Shown: positions 1-8,056 of the stretch, piece after piece
Position numbering within the stretch: the stretch's first letter is position 1
Layout: each line of letters opens with the position of its first letter
Origin: Pseudaquabacterium terrae
Lineage (GTDB): Bacteria; Pseudomonadota; Gammaproteobacteria; Burkholderiales; Burkholderiaceae_C
Direction: 5' to 3'
NCBI RefSeq assembly: GCF_013266755.1
Contig: NZ_JABRWJ010000002.1
Coordinates: forward strand, 496,001-560,000
Length of the DNA: 64,000 bases
Program-made: the position numbers and the translations under genes
The notes under the pieces: generated by a model
The model's database searches: none
What the model saw: only the letters and a program-made list of their open reading frames with translations
Told to the model about the DNA's origin: nothing

Positions 1-1
1 C

Positions 2-235
2 GGCACGCTGCGGCTGGACGATCGCGAGGGCTACAGCACGTTGCTCGAGAACAACGCCGTGCGGCACCAAGCCCAGTCCTTCGTTTCGATGGAAGTCAGT
101 CGTGCATTGCACACGTCATGGCTGCCGGGTGCCGAGTGGGTGGTGCAGCTCGGCCGCCATCGCCAGAGCAGCAACCTGGCGCTGTTCCGGCATGAAGGCA
201 CCACCGCCTACACGGGTTTGCGCTGGCCGTGGTGA
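2..235 (+). CDS. C-terminal fragment of an outer-membrane beta-barrel protein
   Basis: Only the last 77 codons are inside the window; the reading frame is open from base 2 to the TGA at 233-235. The tail alternates polar and hydrophobic residues in beta-strand fashion, carries the segment SSNLALFRHEGTTAY and ends in an aromatic residue (RWPW), as expected for the last strand of a barrel inserted by BAM. The SN-x-LF/Y-x-x-x-x-T pattern near the end resembles the C-terminus of surface-lipoprotein-assembly-modifier (Slam, DUF560)-type TPR/barrel proteins. That family call is only a resemblance, because the N-terminal part is missing. It lies on the same strand as the S-layer/T1SS locus, so a role in surface-protein delivery is conceivable but unproven. 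Confidence 0.5.
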   Translation, partial: GTLRLDDREGYSTLLENNAVRHQAQSFVSMEVSRALHTSWLPGAEWVVQLGRHRQSSNLALFRHEGTTAYTGLRWPW

Positions 236-417
236 TCCGTTACCAGCCGGTTGTTGCTGCGGCACAACTCCGGACCCCTCAGAACCGACCCTCTGGGGGC
301 TTCCGCCACCTTGAATGCGGGGAGGCCGGTGCAATAATCGCGCCGCTCGTCGAGCGGACACGGTCGTGCGCCTTGGAATGGGAGGTGGCGCCGATCGGTC
401 GAAAAGAACCCGGTAGG

Positions 418-437
418 CATGTGATGGCGATCACATG
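418..437. promoter_or_regulatory. CRP/Vfr-type operator
   Basis: Bases 420-435 read TGTGA-N6-TCACA, the exact CRP consensus core. The symmetry extends to a 20-base palindrome (CATGTGAT on the left, ATCACATG on the right) interrupted only by the central four bases. It sits 180 bp upstream of the S-layer-like gene with no other gene between, so this is the likely target. A Crp/Fnr-superfamily regulator with this specificity is expected to bind. Confidence 0.72.
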
Positions 438-470
438 GCCGAGCCGGACCTCCCAGCAAACTGCAGCCCC

Positions 471-558
471 ATGATCAACAAGCTCGTCGTCCCTCGTTCG
501 ACTCAGCGCCGGCTTATGGCGCCGACGCTGATTCGAGTGTGGGCCGGTCGTTGATCAT
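471..558. repeat. Nested inverted repeat, probable structured mRNA leader
   Basis: An outer 9-bp perfect inverted repeat (ATGATCAAC at 471-479, GTTGATCAT at 550-558) encloses a second hairpin. In that hairpin 499-513 pairs with 521-535 in 13 bp, with one C-T mismatch and one C/A bulge, around a 7-nt loop. If transcription starts near 470 this folds into a two-tier structure at the very 5' end of the mRNA. Such ends can protect highly expressed transcripts from RNase E; that role is inferred. Confidence 0.5.
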
Positions 559-568
559 CCACCCTCGG

Positions 569-584
569 TTTCTTTGCAAAGAAA
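569..584. repeat. 16-bp perfect palindrome before the S-layer-like gene
   Basis: TTTCTTTGCAAAGAAA is perfectly self-complementary and lies 19 bp before the ribosome-binding site. It could be an operator or a second leader element. It is A/T-rich in a very G/C-rich setting, which makes chance occurrence less likely. Confidence 0.45.
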
Positions 585-615
585 TCAATCTCTGAACTCA
601 TCAGGAGCGTACTGA

Positions 616-3600
616 ATGGCTATCCCCAGCTTCTCATCTACCGTGGTCGCACGTGCCGCTGCGGCGCTTTACGGCATCCAACTCGGCAACGCCACCATGA
701 CGTCGGTGCTGGCTGAAGCCAACCTGGGCGGCGGCGGCATCGGCGCGCTGATCAACGGCGTGTACGCCCGCGACTTCGGCACGAAGTCCGCCCACGATGT
801 GGCCGTGCTGGTCACCGCCAACCTGGGCATCACCGGCGCCGGCGTGACCGACGCTGTGGCCTACCTCGAGAACCTGCTGAACACCACGCCCGCCGCCGAG
901 CGCGGCATGGCGATTGCCGACGCTGCTGCGCTGTTCTCCGGCCTGACCAGCGATGGCGTCTACGGCGCCGCTGCCTCCGCGTTCAACGGCCGCATCGCCT
1001 CGGCGGTGGCCTACGCGCAGACCGCTGGCACGATCGACCGTCCGTTCAATGCCGGCGCGAGCCTCGGCATGACCATGGGTCAGGACTTCCTGAGCGGCAC
1101 CCCGGGCAACGATGTCATCCAAGCCCGTATCTTCAACAACAGCAACAGCTGGCAGTCTGGTGACTGGACCGACGGTGGCGCCGGCAACGACCGCATCGAA
1201 GCCGACATGGGCTCGTCGGCAGTCTTCTCGGTCACGCCGGAAACCACCGGCGTCGAGCAGATCGCTGTCCGCGCTCAATCGCATCAGACCGATTCCGGTG
1301 ACAACAACGTTTCGAACTTCTCGCGCGTTCAGATCGATGCCGAGCGCATCGTCGGCGCCACGCGGTTCGAGTCGAACAACAGCCGCGCTGATCTCATCTT
1401 CGAAGACGTCCGGATCCTGCCGTCGCAGATCACCAAGGACATCACGATCGCCATGGTCGAAACCGACCCCGGCCATGTCGACTACGCGGTGTACTTCGAC
1501 CAGTATTCGCTGAAGAACCAAGTCAGCAACACCTCGTCGATCAACCTGCAGATCATGGACACGGTTGCCGCCGCGGCCGGTCTGGCACCGCTGCTGAACA
1601 GCAACTACGGTGCGTTCACCTTCACGGTCACGATCGGTGGCGTTGCCCGCACCGTCACGCTGGGCTCGCAGGCGATCCAGGACGCGCAGACGTACGCTCA
1701 ACTGGCTGCTGCCTTCCAGACTGCCCTGAACGCCGAATTCGGCGCCGGCGTCGCGACGGCCACCGTCGGTGACAACTTCACCGTGGTCGACCCCGCCTCG
1801 CGCATCGCGGTCACCGGTCAGAACATCGTGCTGACCACCAACACGCTGGCCACGTTCTCGACCCCCGCGGGCTCGGGCTGGCTGGCGGACGGCGTGGCTC
1901 CCCCGGCGTCGAACTTCTACACCAACTTCTTCACCGGCACGACCGCATCGGCCAGCCTGGTCACGTCGACGGTCATCCTCGACGACGTGGGTCGCGGCTC
2001 CACCGGCGGTGAGCTCGTCATCGGCGGCCTGTCGGTCGGCACGACGTCCTCGTCGCTGGGCGTTCAGCGCTTCGAAATCGAAGTGCGCGACAACAGCAAG
2101 CTGGAGTCGATCAACTCGACCAACAACACGCTGCGTGAAGTCACCATCGTCAACGGCGTGACGACCAGCAGCTCGCACGCCTACGTCCCGACCGTCCAGG
2201 ACGCCGGCAACCTTACGGTGAACGGCAACGCCGGTGCCAACGGCGCCAACGTCAGCGGTTCCAGCGGTCGCGTCCCCGTCAGCACCATCACTGACGCGGC
2301 CACGGCTCCTGGCAATAACGCCATCAATGGCGTTCAAAGCACGACGAATGTCCTGGCTCCGATCACGACGTTCGGCTTCAGCGATGTTCGCCTGATTGAC
2401 GCATCGACGATGCGCGGCAAGTTCGAGTTCACCGCCCAGGTGACCGCGTCCTCGCTCGCCAAGTACCTGAACCTGAAGGACATCCAGAGCAACCCGGCCG
2501 GCGACAACATCGCGTTCACCTACAACGGTGGCACGAACGACGACACGATGTGGGTGCGTCTCGATACAGGCTTTGCTGCCAGCCGCAACACCATCATGGT
2601 GGGTCGCGAGGACTTCACCTTCACGGCCAACGGCGGTACCGGCAATGACTGGATCAACGTCGCGCTGACGCCAACCCCCGGTGGCGACCAGGCCTGGTAC
2701 ACCAACCAGAAGCTGAACAAGAACCTCACGATCAACGGCGATGCGGGTGACGACGTCATCCGCAAGCCGGGTGCGGGTGATTTCATCATCAATGGCGGCA
2801 CTGGCCTCGACACGGTCTACGCCGACAACTCCGGCACGCAGGCCATCGCGGCCGGCAACGCCAGCCTGGCCGGCGCGGTCTACACCGCGGCGGAAGCAGC
2901 AGAACTGGCTGCAGCGCTCGCGCTGGCCAACCTCGCCAACTCGACGAACGATGGTGCCGCTGTGGCGCCGCAGCCCGCCAACACCGGCAACCCGAATCCG
3001 CTGGGCCAGGCGGACACCACGGTCGCCGCGTTGAATACGCTGGACCTGTTCCTGCCGGTGACCTTCGTCGACCCGGCGGATGCCACGCTCCCGCTGGTGG
3101 TGTCGCATGCCAACCTGAAGACTCAGATCGACAACGCCTACGCGGCCGGCGCGCTGACCGTGGCGCAGCAGCAAGCGCTGTATGTTGCCTACAACGTGGC
3201 GAGCGCTGGCACGATCATTACGCCGGCAACGCTGGTGGCCCGACCCGACATCACCGACGAAGTGGCGGTGGCAGGCAACCTGACGGCTGCCGAGTTCGCG
3301 GCCGGCAATGCGGTGCTCGATGGGTACCTCGTGGCAGCAAGGGCCGCCGCGGCGACGGCCGATGCCGCCGACGCTCGGGTAGCCACTGAAGCAGGCCTGT
3401 TGAACGCCACGCAGCTCGCGGTGGTCAATGCGCAGCTTGCGGTCAATGGTGTCTTCAGCTGGGAAGCCGACGAGACCATCGCTGGCATCAACCTGAACGG
3501 CAACGGCACGGCGGTGGTCCTGAACGGGCTGACGGCGCTCCGGACCGCCCTGGTCCTTGGCGCCACCGACGCGGCTGTGCTCGCGGCGCTGGTGAACGCT

Positions 3601-5379
3601 CGTGACAACCAGATCATCACCGACGCGGAGGCAACGGCGCTGCTGAACGCCTCCATCTCTGGTGGCGCTGGCACGGTCGACGCGGCCGAGCTGTTCGCGA
3701 TCCAGGTCATCCTGGAGCCGATGATCGCTACTGCAACGGCGCTCAACACGGCGGCCAACGACGCGTTGACCGCTGCGATCGCTGCCAATAACACGGCAGT
3801 GCGCACGGCAGCCGGTATCGTTGGTGCAGACCCGTTCACTGCGGCGGCGTCGGCTGTCGCCAATGACTTCGTTGGTTCGACCGAGGCTGCTGCGGCTGCC
3901 ACGGCCGCGCAAACGGCTCTGACGGCGTTCAACAACGCCACGCTGAACCCGGCACTGGCGCTCCAGGCCGCCCTGGCCGCGCTGAAGAGCGCGATCGCAG
4001 TGGGCGTTTCGGACCTGAACGTGACCCTGCTCACCGCAGCCGCGGTGGCCGCAGGCACGATCACGGCTGGTGACAAGGTCGCCATCGACAACGCGTCGGG
4101 CGCGACCCCGACCGCGGCTGCCGACACGGTGAACCTGACCGAGAAGAACGCCACCGACGTCCTGATCACCGCGCTGCAGGTTGCGAACAACGCCGTGGTT
4201 GCCCAGGCTCAGCAGGAAGCCGCGACGCTGACCGCCATCCGCGACGCCACCGCATTCGCGTCAGCTCAGGCGCTGGCTGCTGCAAACGCAAGCCCGGGCG
4301 CCGGAACCGGCCCGTTCGACGCGACCAGCAGCCGGGCAGTGTGGGTGCTGAACACGGCCAGCCAGGCGGCGGTCTCGACCGCCCCGGGTACGCCGTACGT
4401 GCTCGCCGTCAACGACGAGCGCAATGTCTTTGACCTGAAGTCCGACGCGAACAACACCTACAACTTCTTCGCGGCACGGGTGACGGTGACGTTCAAGGAC
4501 ATCACCGCGAGCGTCGAGATCCCGAACACGGGCTTCCGCACCAGCGATCTGCAGATCAACCAGGCCATCAAGGACGCCATCAACAACAACGTGGTGCTGA
4601 ACAAGCTGATCAGCGCCACGGATGGCCCCGCGAACACCCTGGTGATCACCTCGCTGATCGATGGCGTGATGTCGAACGCCAACTTCGGTGTGGCGCTGAC
4701 GCTGCCGGCTCTGGCTGGCATCGTTGACGTCGCCGGTGCGGCTGCCGTCTACGGCACCGCCTCGACCGCTGAAGCTGTCCTGGCCGCCATGACGACGGCC
4801 CTGGCTGCGTTCAACACGAAGGGTGACTACGTCGACCAACTGGCTGAAACCGGTGCCTTCGGCGGCAACGCCCAGGTCACGGGCGCTGCCAGCGTCACGA
4901 CCAGCGACAACACCATCACCCCGGGAGATGGCAACGACGTGACCGTGCTGGGTACGACGGTGGGTACGGATGCGCTGCTGTCGAGCAACGACCGCGTCGT
5001 GTTCGGTGCCAACTTCGGCAACGACACGGTCGTGCACTTCCAGGCGGGTGCGCAGACCACGGGTGGTGACGTGCTGGTGCTGGCGGCTCTGGGTGGCAGC
5101 ATCCTGGGCACGGCGTTCAACGTCAACAACTCGATCAACGTCGCGAACGAGACGACGGCGAACGACACGGCTGCCGAGATTGCCGCGCTGTTTGCCGATT
5201 CGGCGACCGCTCAGACGCACGTCTACATCGCTGTCGACATCCTGACCAACATCGGCAAGGTGTACACCGTGTCCGATGCGGCAGGTACCGCCGCGGGCAA
5301 CGTGACGGCCACCCTGGCCGGCACGATCGACCTGGCCGACACGCTGTGGAGCACGCTGACCGCCGACAACTTCGCCTGA
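616..5379 (+). CDS. S-layer/RTX-like secreted surface protein (type I secretion substrate)
   Basis: The protein has 1587 residues and no Sec signal peptide. It is very rich in Ala, Thr, Asn, Gly and Val and almost devoid of Cys. Degenerate RTX-type calcium-binding nonapeptides are visible near residues 160-190 (SGTPGNDVI, DGGAGNDRIEADM) and 676-737 (GGTGNDWI, GDAGDDVIRKPG, NGGTGLDTVYAD). A long Ala-rich, probably helical stretch covers about 740-1240. The C-terminus (about 1437-1587: DGNDVTVLG, GNDTVVHF, IGKVYTVSDAAG, final DTLWSTLTADNFA) looks like the uncleaved type I secretion tail of 'bluetail'-type beta surface proteins. Start ATG 616 has an AGGAG site. Two hairpins follow the stop codon, and the T1SS genes lie immediately downstream. 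Function as an S-layer or giant adhesin is inferred from composition, size and context. Confidence 0.78.
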   Translation: MAIPSFSSTVVARAAAALYGIQLGNATMTSVLAEANLGGGGIGALINGVYARDFGTKSAHDVAVLVTANLGITGAGVTDAVAYLENLLNTTPAAERGMAIADAAALFSGLTSDGVYGAAASAFNGRIASAVAYAQTAGTIDRPFNAGASLGMTMGQDFLSGTPGNDVIQARIFNNSNSWQSGDWTDGGAGNDRIEADMGSSAVFSVTPETTGVEQIAVRAQSHQTDSGDNNVSNFSRVQIDAERIVGATRFESNNSRADLIFEDVRILPSQITKDITIAMVETDPGHVDYAVYFDQYSLKNQVSNTSSINLQIMDTVAAAAGLAPLLNSNYGAFTFTVTIGGVARTVTLGSQAIQDAQTYAQLAAAFQTALNAEFGAGVATATVGDNFTVVDPASRIAVTGQNIVLTTNTLATFSTPAGSGWLADGVAPPASNFYTNFFTGTTASASLVTSTVILDDVGRGSTGGELVIGGLSVGTTSSSLGVQRFEIEVRDNSKLESINSTNNTLREVTIVNGVTTSSSHAYVPTVQDAGNLTVNGNAGANGANVSGSSGRVPVSTITDAATAPGNNAINGVQSTTNVLAPITTFGFSDVRLIDASTMRGKFEFTAQVTASSLAKYLNLKDIQSNPAGDNIAFTYNGGTNDDTMWVRLDTGFAASRNTIMVGREDFTFTANGGTGNDWINVALTPTPGGDQAWYTNQKLNKNLTINGDAGDDVIRKPGAGDFIINGGTGLDTVYADNSGTQAIAAGNASLAGAVYTAAEAAELAAALALANLANSTNDGAAVAPQPANTGNPNPLGQADTTVAALNTLDLFLPVTFVDPADATLPLVVSHANLKTQIDNAYAAGALTVAQQQALYVAYNVASAGTIITPATLVARPDITDEVAVAGNLTAAEFAAGNAVLDGYLVAARAAAATADAADARVATEAGLLNATQLAVVNAQLAVNGVFSWEADETIAGINLNGNGTAVVLNGLTALRTALVLGATDAAVLAALVNARDNQIITDAEATALLNASISGGAGTVDAAELFAIQVILEPMIATATALNTAANDALTAAIAANNTAVRTAAGIVGADPFTAAASAVANDFVGSTEAAAAATAAQTALTAFNNATLNPALALQAALAALKSAIAVGVSDLNVTLLTAAAVAAGTITAGDKVAIDNASGATPTAAADTVNLTEKNATDVLITALQVANNAVVAQAQQEAATLTAIRDATAFASAQALAAANASPGAGTGPFDATSSRAVWVLNTASQAAVSTAPGTPYVLAVNDERNVFDLKSDANNTYNFFAARVTVTFKDITASVEIPNTGFRTSDLQINQAIKDAINNNVVLNKLISATDGPANTLVITSLIDGVMSNANFGVALTLPALAGIVDVAGAAAVYGTASTAEAVLAAMTTALAAFNTKGDYVDQLAETGAFGGNAQVTGAASVTTSDNTITPGDGNDVTVLGTTVGTDALLSSNDRVVFGANFGNDTVVHFQAGAQTTGGDVLVLAALGGSILGTAFNVNNSINVANETTANDTAAEIAALFADSATAQTHVYIAVDILTNIGKVYTVSDAAGTAAGNVTATLAGTIDLADTLWSTLTADNFA

Positions 5380-5390
5380 TCGAAGTAGCA

Positions 5391-5412
5391 ACCCCCGCCG
5401 CAGGGCGGGGGT
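5391..5412 (+). terminator. G/C-rich hairpin after the S-layer-like gene
   Basis: ACCCCCGCC pairs with GGCGGGGGT around a 4-nt loop (9-bp stem), starting 12 nt after the TGA. There is no T-run, so it probably protects the 3' end or assists the stronger terminator 32 nt further on. Confidence 0.5.
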
Positions 5413-5444
5413 GCGCCGAGTGGCAACACCCGGCGCTGCAATGC

Positions 5445-5476
5445 AAAGCCGCGCTGCGAACCAGCGCGGCTTTTTT
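5445..5476 (+). terminator. Strong Rho-independent terminator
   Basis: A perfect 12-bp stem (AAAGCCGCGCTG at 5445-5456 with CAGCGCGGCTTT at 5462-5473) and a 5-nt loop run into six consecutive T residues at 5471-5476. It separates the abundant S-layer-type transcript from the secretion operon. Confidence 0.88.
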
Positions 5477-5485
5477 CATTCCATT

Positions 5486-5556
5486 CCCGCCCACGCTATC
5501 GCGGGCTAATTGGTGGCGTGAGCGGCCACCACGTCGCAATGGCCCCACGATCGTGG
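5486..5556. repeat. Cluster of three inverted repeats between terminator and operon promoter
   Basis: In 71 bp there are three symmetrical elements: CCCGC 5486-5490 with GCGGG 5501-5505; TGGTGGC 5511-5517 with GCCACCA 5525-5531; and a perfect 12-bp palindrome CCACGATCGTGG at 5545-5556. The last lies just upstream of the expected -35 position of the next promoter, as an operator would. Alternatively the cluster could be part of a small structured RNA. Confidence 0.45.
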
Positions 5557-5582
5557 TCAAGTAAGAATGTTCATATAAGGAC

Positions 5583-5592
5583 CTGCTACACT
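5583..5592 (+). promoter_or_regulatory. Extended -10 promoter of the secretion operon
   Basis: CTGCTACACT includes TG-n (5584-5586) followed by TACACT (5587-5592; four of six matches to TATAAT). No clear -35 is visible, which is usual for extended -10 promoters. The GTG start codon at 5601 is only 8 nt after the hexamer, so the transcript would be leaderless or nearly so. Confidence 0.5.
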
Positions 5593-5600
5593 CGCGCCCC

Positions 5601-6254
5601 GTGAAGCCCCAGGTCGCACTGAACATTGCCCTCCATCCGGGCCAAACCGAACGGCTGATCCATTTGCAGCAGATGTTCGCCCAAGCCTGTAATCACCTTG
5701 CTCCCATCGTCCAGCAGACACGCTGCTGGAACCGCGTGGCCTTGCATCACATGGCCTATCGCGGGCTGAGAGAGCAGTTCCCGATGCTGGGCTCGCAGAT
5801 GGCCTGCAATGCAATCTATTCCGTCTCGCGTACCTGCCGTGCGCTCTATCAGAACCCCAGCAGCCCGTATGCGCTGCACAAGCTCGGCAACGGCCCGCTG
5901 CCCCAGGTGCTGTTCCTGCCGCAGTCACCGGTGTACTTCGATCGCCACACGCTCAGCCTCAAGAACGGCCGTGCATCGATGTACACGCTCGACGGGCGCA
6001 TCAAGTTCAACCTCGACCTCACCGAGGCCCAGGAGGCGCGCTTTCGCAGCTCGCGCCTGCGCGAGATCGTCATGAGCACGCAGGCTGCCGGCCTGGTGCT
6101 CACTTTCACCTTCGACGATCCGCAGGCCGACGACGCCGAGTTCGACCTTCGCAATGCCGACCTGCCCGAATACGTGCTCGTCACCGACAACACCCCGCCA
6201 CCACCCGTCATGCCGCCGCTCTCGCTGACCCCCAACAAGGAGTCTCTCCAATGA
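5601..6254 (+). CDS. RuvC-less TnpB-like N-terminal-domain protein in a T1SS operon
   Basis: The protein has 217 residues and starts at GTG. Residues about 1-85 follow the IS200/IS605 (IS1341-type) TnpB N-terminal pattern: a beta strand plus HPGQTERL, then ACNHLAPIV, then the helix MAYRGLREQFPMLGSQMACN. Residues about 115-165 match the TnpB wedge/OB-like region (VYFDRHTLSLKNGRAS, TLDGRIKFNL). The chain then ends in an acidic/proline tail near DNTPPPPVMPP. The RuvC and zinc-finger half that would carry the DED catalytic residues is absent. Its stop overlaps the ATG of the first exporter gene (ATGA), so it is co-translated with the secretion apparatus and is not a free transposon remnant. This suggests a domesticated nucleic-acid-binding regulator. 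Homology is judged by eye; an RNA partner is speculation. Confidence 0.68.
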   Translation: MKPQVALNIALHPGQTERLIHLQQMFAQACNHLAPIVQQTRCWNRVALHHMAYRGLREQFPMLGSQMACNAIYSVSRTCRALYQNPSSPYALHKLGNGPLPQVLFLPQSPVYFDRHTLSLKNGRASMYTLDGRIKFNLDLTEAQEARFRSSRLREIVMSTQAAGLVLTFTFDDPQADDAEFDLRNADLPEYVLVTDNTPPPPVMPPLSLTPNKESLQ

Positions 6255-8056
6255 CTCAAGCGGCTCCTGGCCAGCCCGCCCCCGGGATCGTCCTCACCGT
6301 CATCCTGAAGCAGCGTGCCCACCTGCAACGCGCCATCTGGTACAGCCTGGTCATCGGCACGCTGCTGCTGCTGGTGCCGTCCTGGTACATGTTCGAGGTC
6401 TACGGCCGCGTGCTGAACAGCCGCAACACGACCACGCTGCTGTGGCTGCTGGTGATGGTGATGGGCGTGTACGTCGTCGTCGAAGTGCTCGACCTGGTGC
6501 GCTCGCGGGCGCTGCACGCGGTGGCCGAGGCCTTCAACAAGGTGCTGAAGGAACCCGTCTTCGACGCCGTGTTCCAGGCCAACCTGAAGAAGCAGCCCGG
6601 CGGCACGACCCAGCCCTTCAATGACCTGAAGGCGTTGCGCGACTTCATCGCATCCCCGTTCGTCACTGCCGTCCTGGACACCCCCGCTGCCGTGATCTGC
6701 CTGGTGCTGCTGTTCGCGCTCGGCTTCTGGCTGGGCGTGCTGGCGCTGATCGGTGCCGCCGTGCAGGTGTGGCTGATCTGGCTGACCCAGCGCCGCACGA
6801 TGCCGTTGCTGACGAATGCCAGCGTGGCCTCGATCGCAGCGCAGAACTACGCCTCGAATGCGCTGCGCAACGCGCAGGTCATCGAGTCGATGGGCATGCT
6901 CGGCCGCGTGCACGCCCAGTGGGTCAAGCGCCAGAACAAGTTCCTGGCCCGGCAGGCCGAAGCGTCCGATTACGCCGGCATCACGTCCGCCGTGGCCAAG
7001 ATGCTGCAGGTGATGCAGGGATCGGTGCTGCTGGGCGGCGCCACCTGGGCGATGCTGCACAACAACCTGTGGGGCGGCGGCGGCATGGTGATCGTCGCCT
7101 CGATCCTGGGGGGACGCGCGTTGCAGCCGCTGGCGCAGCTGGTGGCTCAATGGCGCACCTTCGTGCAGGCCCGCGATGCCCAGCAGCGCATGAACAACCT
7201 GCTGGCCAACTTCGCGCCGCCGGAGCCGTCGATGCCCTTGCCCGCACCCGAGGGCAAGCTGGTGGTCGAAGACGTGCAGGCCGGCGCGCCGGGCAGCCCG
7301 CTGCGCATCCTGCACGGCGTGAAGTTCACGGCGATGCCCGGCGAGCTGACGCTCATCATCGGCCCGACGGCGTCCGGCAAGAGCACGCTCGCCCGCCTGC
7401 TGGTCGGCGTGTGGCCTTGCGCAGCCGGCAAGGTGCGCCTCGACGGCGCGGACGTGTACGCCTGGGACAAGCAGCAGCTGGGGCCGCACATGGGCTACCT
7501 GCCGCAGAACGTCGAGCTCTTCGACGGCACCGTGGCCGAGAACGTGGCGCGCTTCGGTGATGTCGACATGGACGCCGTGAAGGCCGCCATCGAAATCACC
7601 GGCATGCGTTCCACCATCGAAGCGCTGCCGGACGGCTACGAGACCCGCATCGGCGACGACGGCGCCGTGCTGTCGGGCGGCCAGCGCCAGCGGCTGGGCC
7701 TGGCGCGCGCGCTCTACGGAACCCCCAAGGTGCTGGTGCTCGACGAGCCCAACTCCAGCCTCGATGCCGCGGGCGACAAGAACCTGCTCGAACTGATCAC
7801 CCGACTCAAGACCGCGGGAATGACCATCGTTGCCATCACGCACCGCAATACCCTGATGCCCGCCGTCGACAAGATCGTGCTGCTGCACGACGGCAAGGTG
7901 CTCGCCTTCGGCCCGCGCGACGAAGTGCTCGGAGCGCTGGCCAAGGCGAACGAGATGCGCGCTGCAGCGGCCGCCAAGCCGGCGGCGCCCGTGGCGGCGC
8001 CGGCCGGACCGTCCTTGACCGTCATGCCCATGGCGCAGCCGGGAGCGAAGGCATGA
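6251..8056 (+). CDS. Type I secretion ABC transporter, PrtD family (first of a tandem pair)
   Basis: The protein has 601 residues and combines an inner-membrane exporter domain (about 25-300, several hydrophobic helices) with a cytoplasmic ATPase. Visible motifs are Walker A GPTASGKST at about 371, signature LSGGQRQR at about 474, Walker B VLVLDEP at about 494 and the switch histidine in AITHR. Length and order are those of the PrtD/type_I_sec_PrtD family, which exports RTX proteins and lacks the N-terminal C39-like domain of HlyB. The last 30 residues form an Ala/Pro tail. Start ATG 6251 overlaps the preceding stop and the end overlaps the next start, so translation is coupled throughout. 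It most likely exports the S-layer-like protein. Confidence 0.92.
   Translation: MTQAAPGQPAPGIVLTVILKQRAHLQRAIWYSLVIGTLLLLVPSWYMFEVYGRVLNSRNTTTLLWLLVMVMGVYVVVEVLDLVRSRALHAVAEAFNKVLKEPVFDAVFQANLKKQPGGTTQPFNDLKALRDFIASPFVTAVLDTPAAVICLVLLFALGFWLGVLALIGAAVQVWLIWLTQRRTMPLLTNASVASIAAQNYASNALRNAQVIESMGMLGRVHAQWVKRQNKFLARQAEASDYAGITSAVAKMLQVMQGSVLLGGATWAMLHNNLWGGGGMVIVASILGGRALQPLAQLVAQWRTFVQARDAQQRMNNLLANFAPPEPSMPLPAPEGKLVVEDVQAGAPGSPLRILHGVKFTAMPGELTLIIGPTASGKSTLARLLVGVWPCAAGKVRLDGADVYAWDKQQLGPHMGYLPQNVELFDGTVAENVARFGDVDMDAVKAAIEITGMRSTIEALPDGYETRIGDDGAVLSGGQRQRLGLARALYGTPKVLVLDEPNSSLDAAGDKNLLELITRLKTAGMTIVAITHRNTLMPAVDKIVLLHDGKVLAFGPRDEVLGALAKANEMRAAAAAKPAAPVAAPAGPSLTVMPMAQPGAKA

Larger units (their letters stand above)
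236..615 (+). other. 380-nt intergenic/leader region upstream of the S-layer-like gene
   Basis: I see no convincing gene in this stretch. It holds a CRP-type palindrome (418-437), a nested inverted repeat (471-558), a 16-bp perfect palindrome (569-584) and an AGGAG ribosome-binding site at 603-607, eight bases before the ATG at 616. A weak -10-like CAAACT at 457-462 would place a start site near 469-470. In that case the CRP site would be centred about 42 bases upstream, as in class II activation, and the mRNA would have a leader of roughly 145 nt. The start site is inferred. Confidence 0.5.

Noticed and set aside
634-3912. 1092-codon open frame on the minus strand opposite the S-layer-like gene
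   Set aside because: Its residues are Arg/Gly/Val/Asp-rich without domain or signal, and the plus-strand gene has a ribosome-binding site, RTX motifs and terminator. Biased codon use explains the long antisense frame.
5849-7888. 679-codon minus-strand open frame opposite the TnpB-like and first exporter genes
   Set aside because: Composition is His/Gln/Arg-rich with no domain, while the plus strand has Walker and signature motifs.
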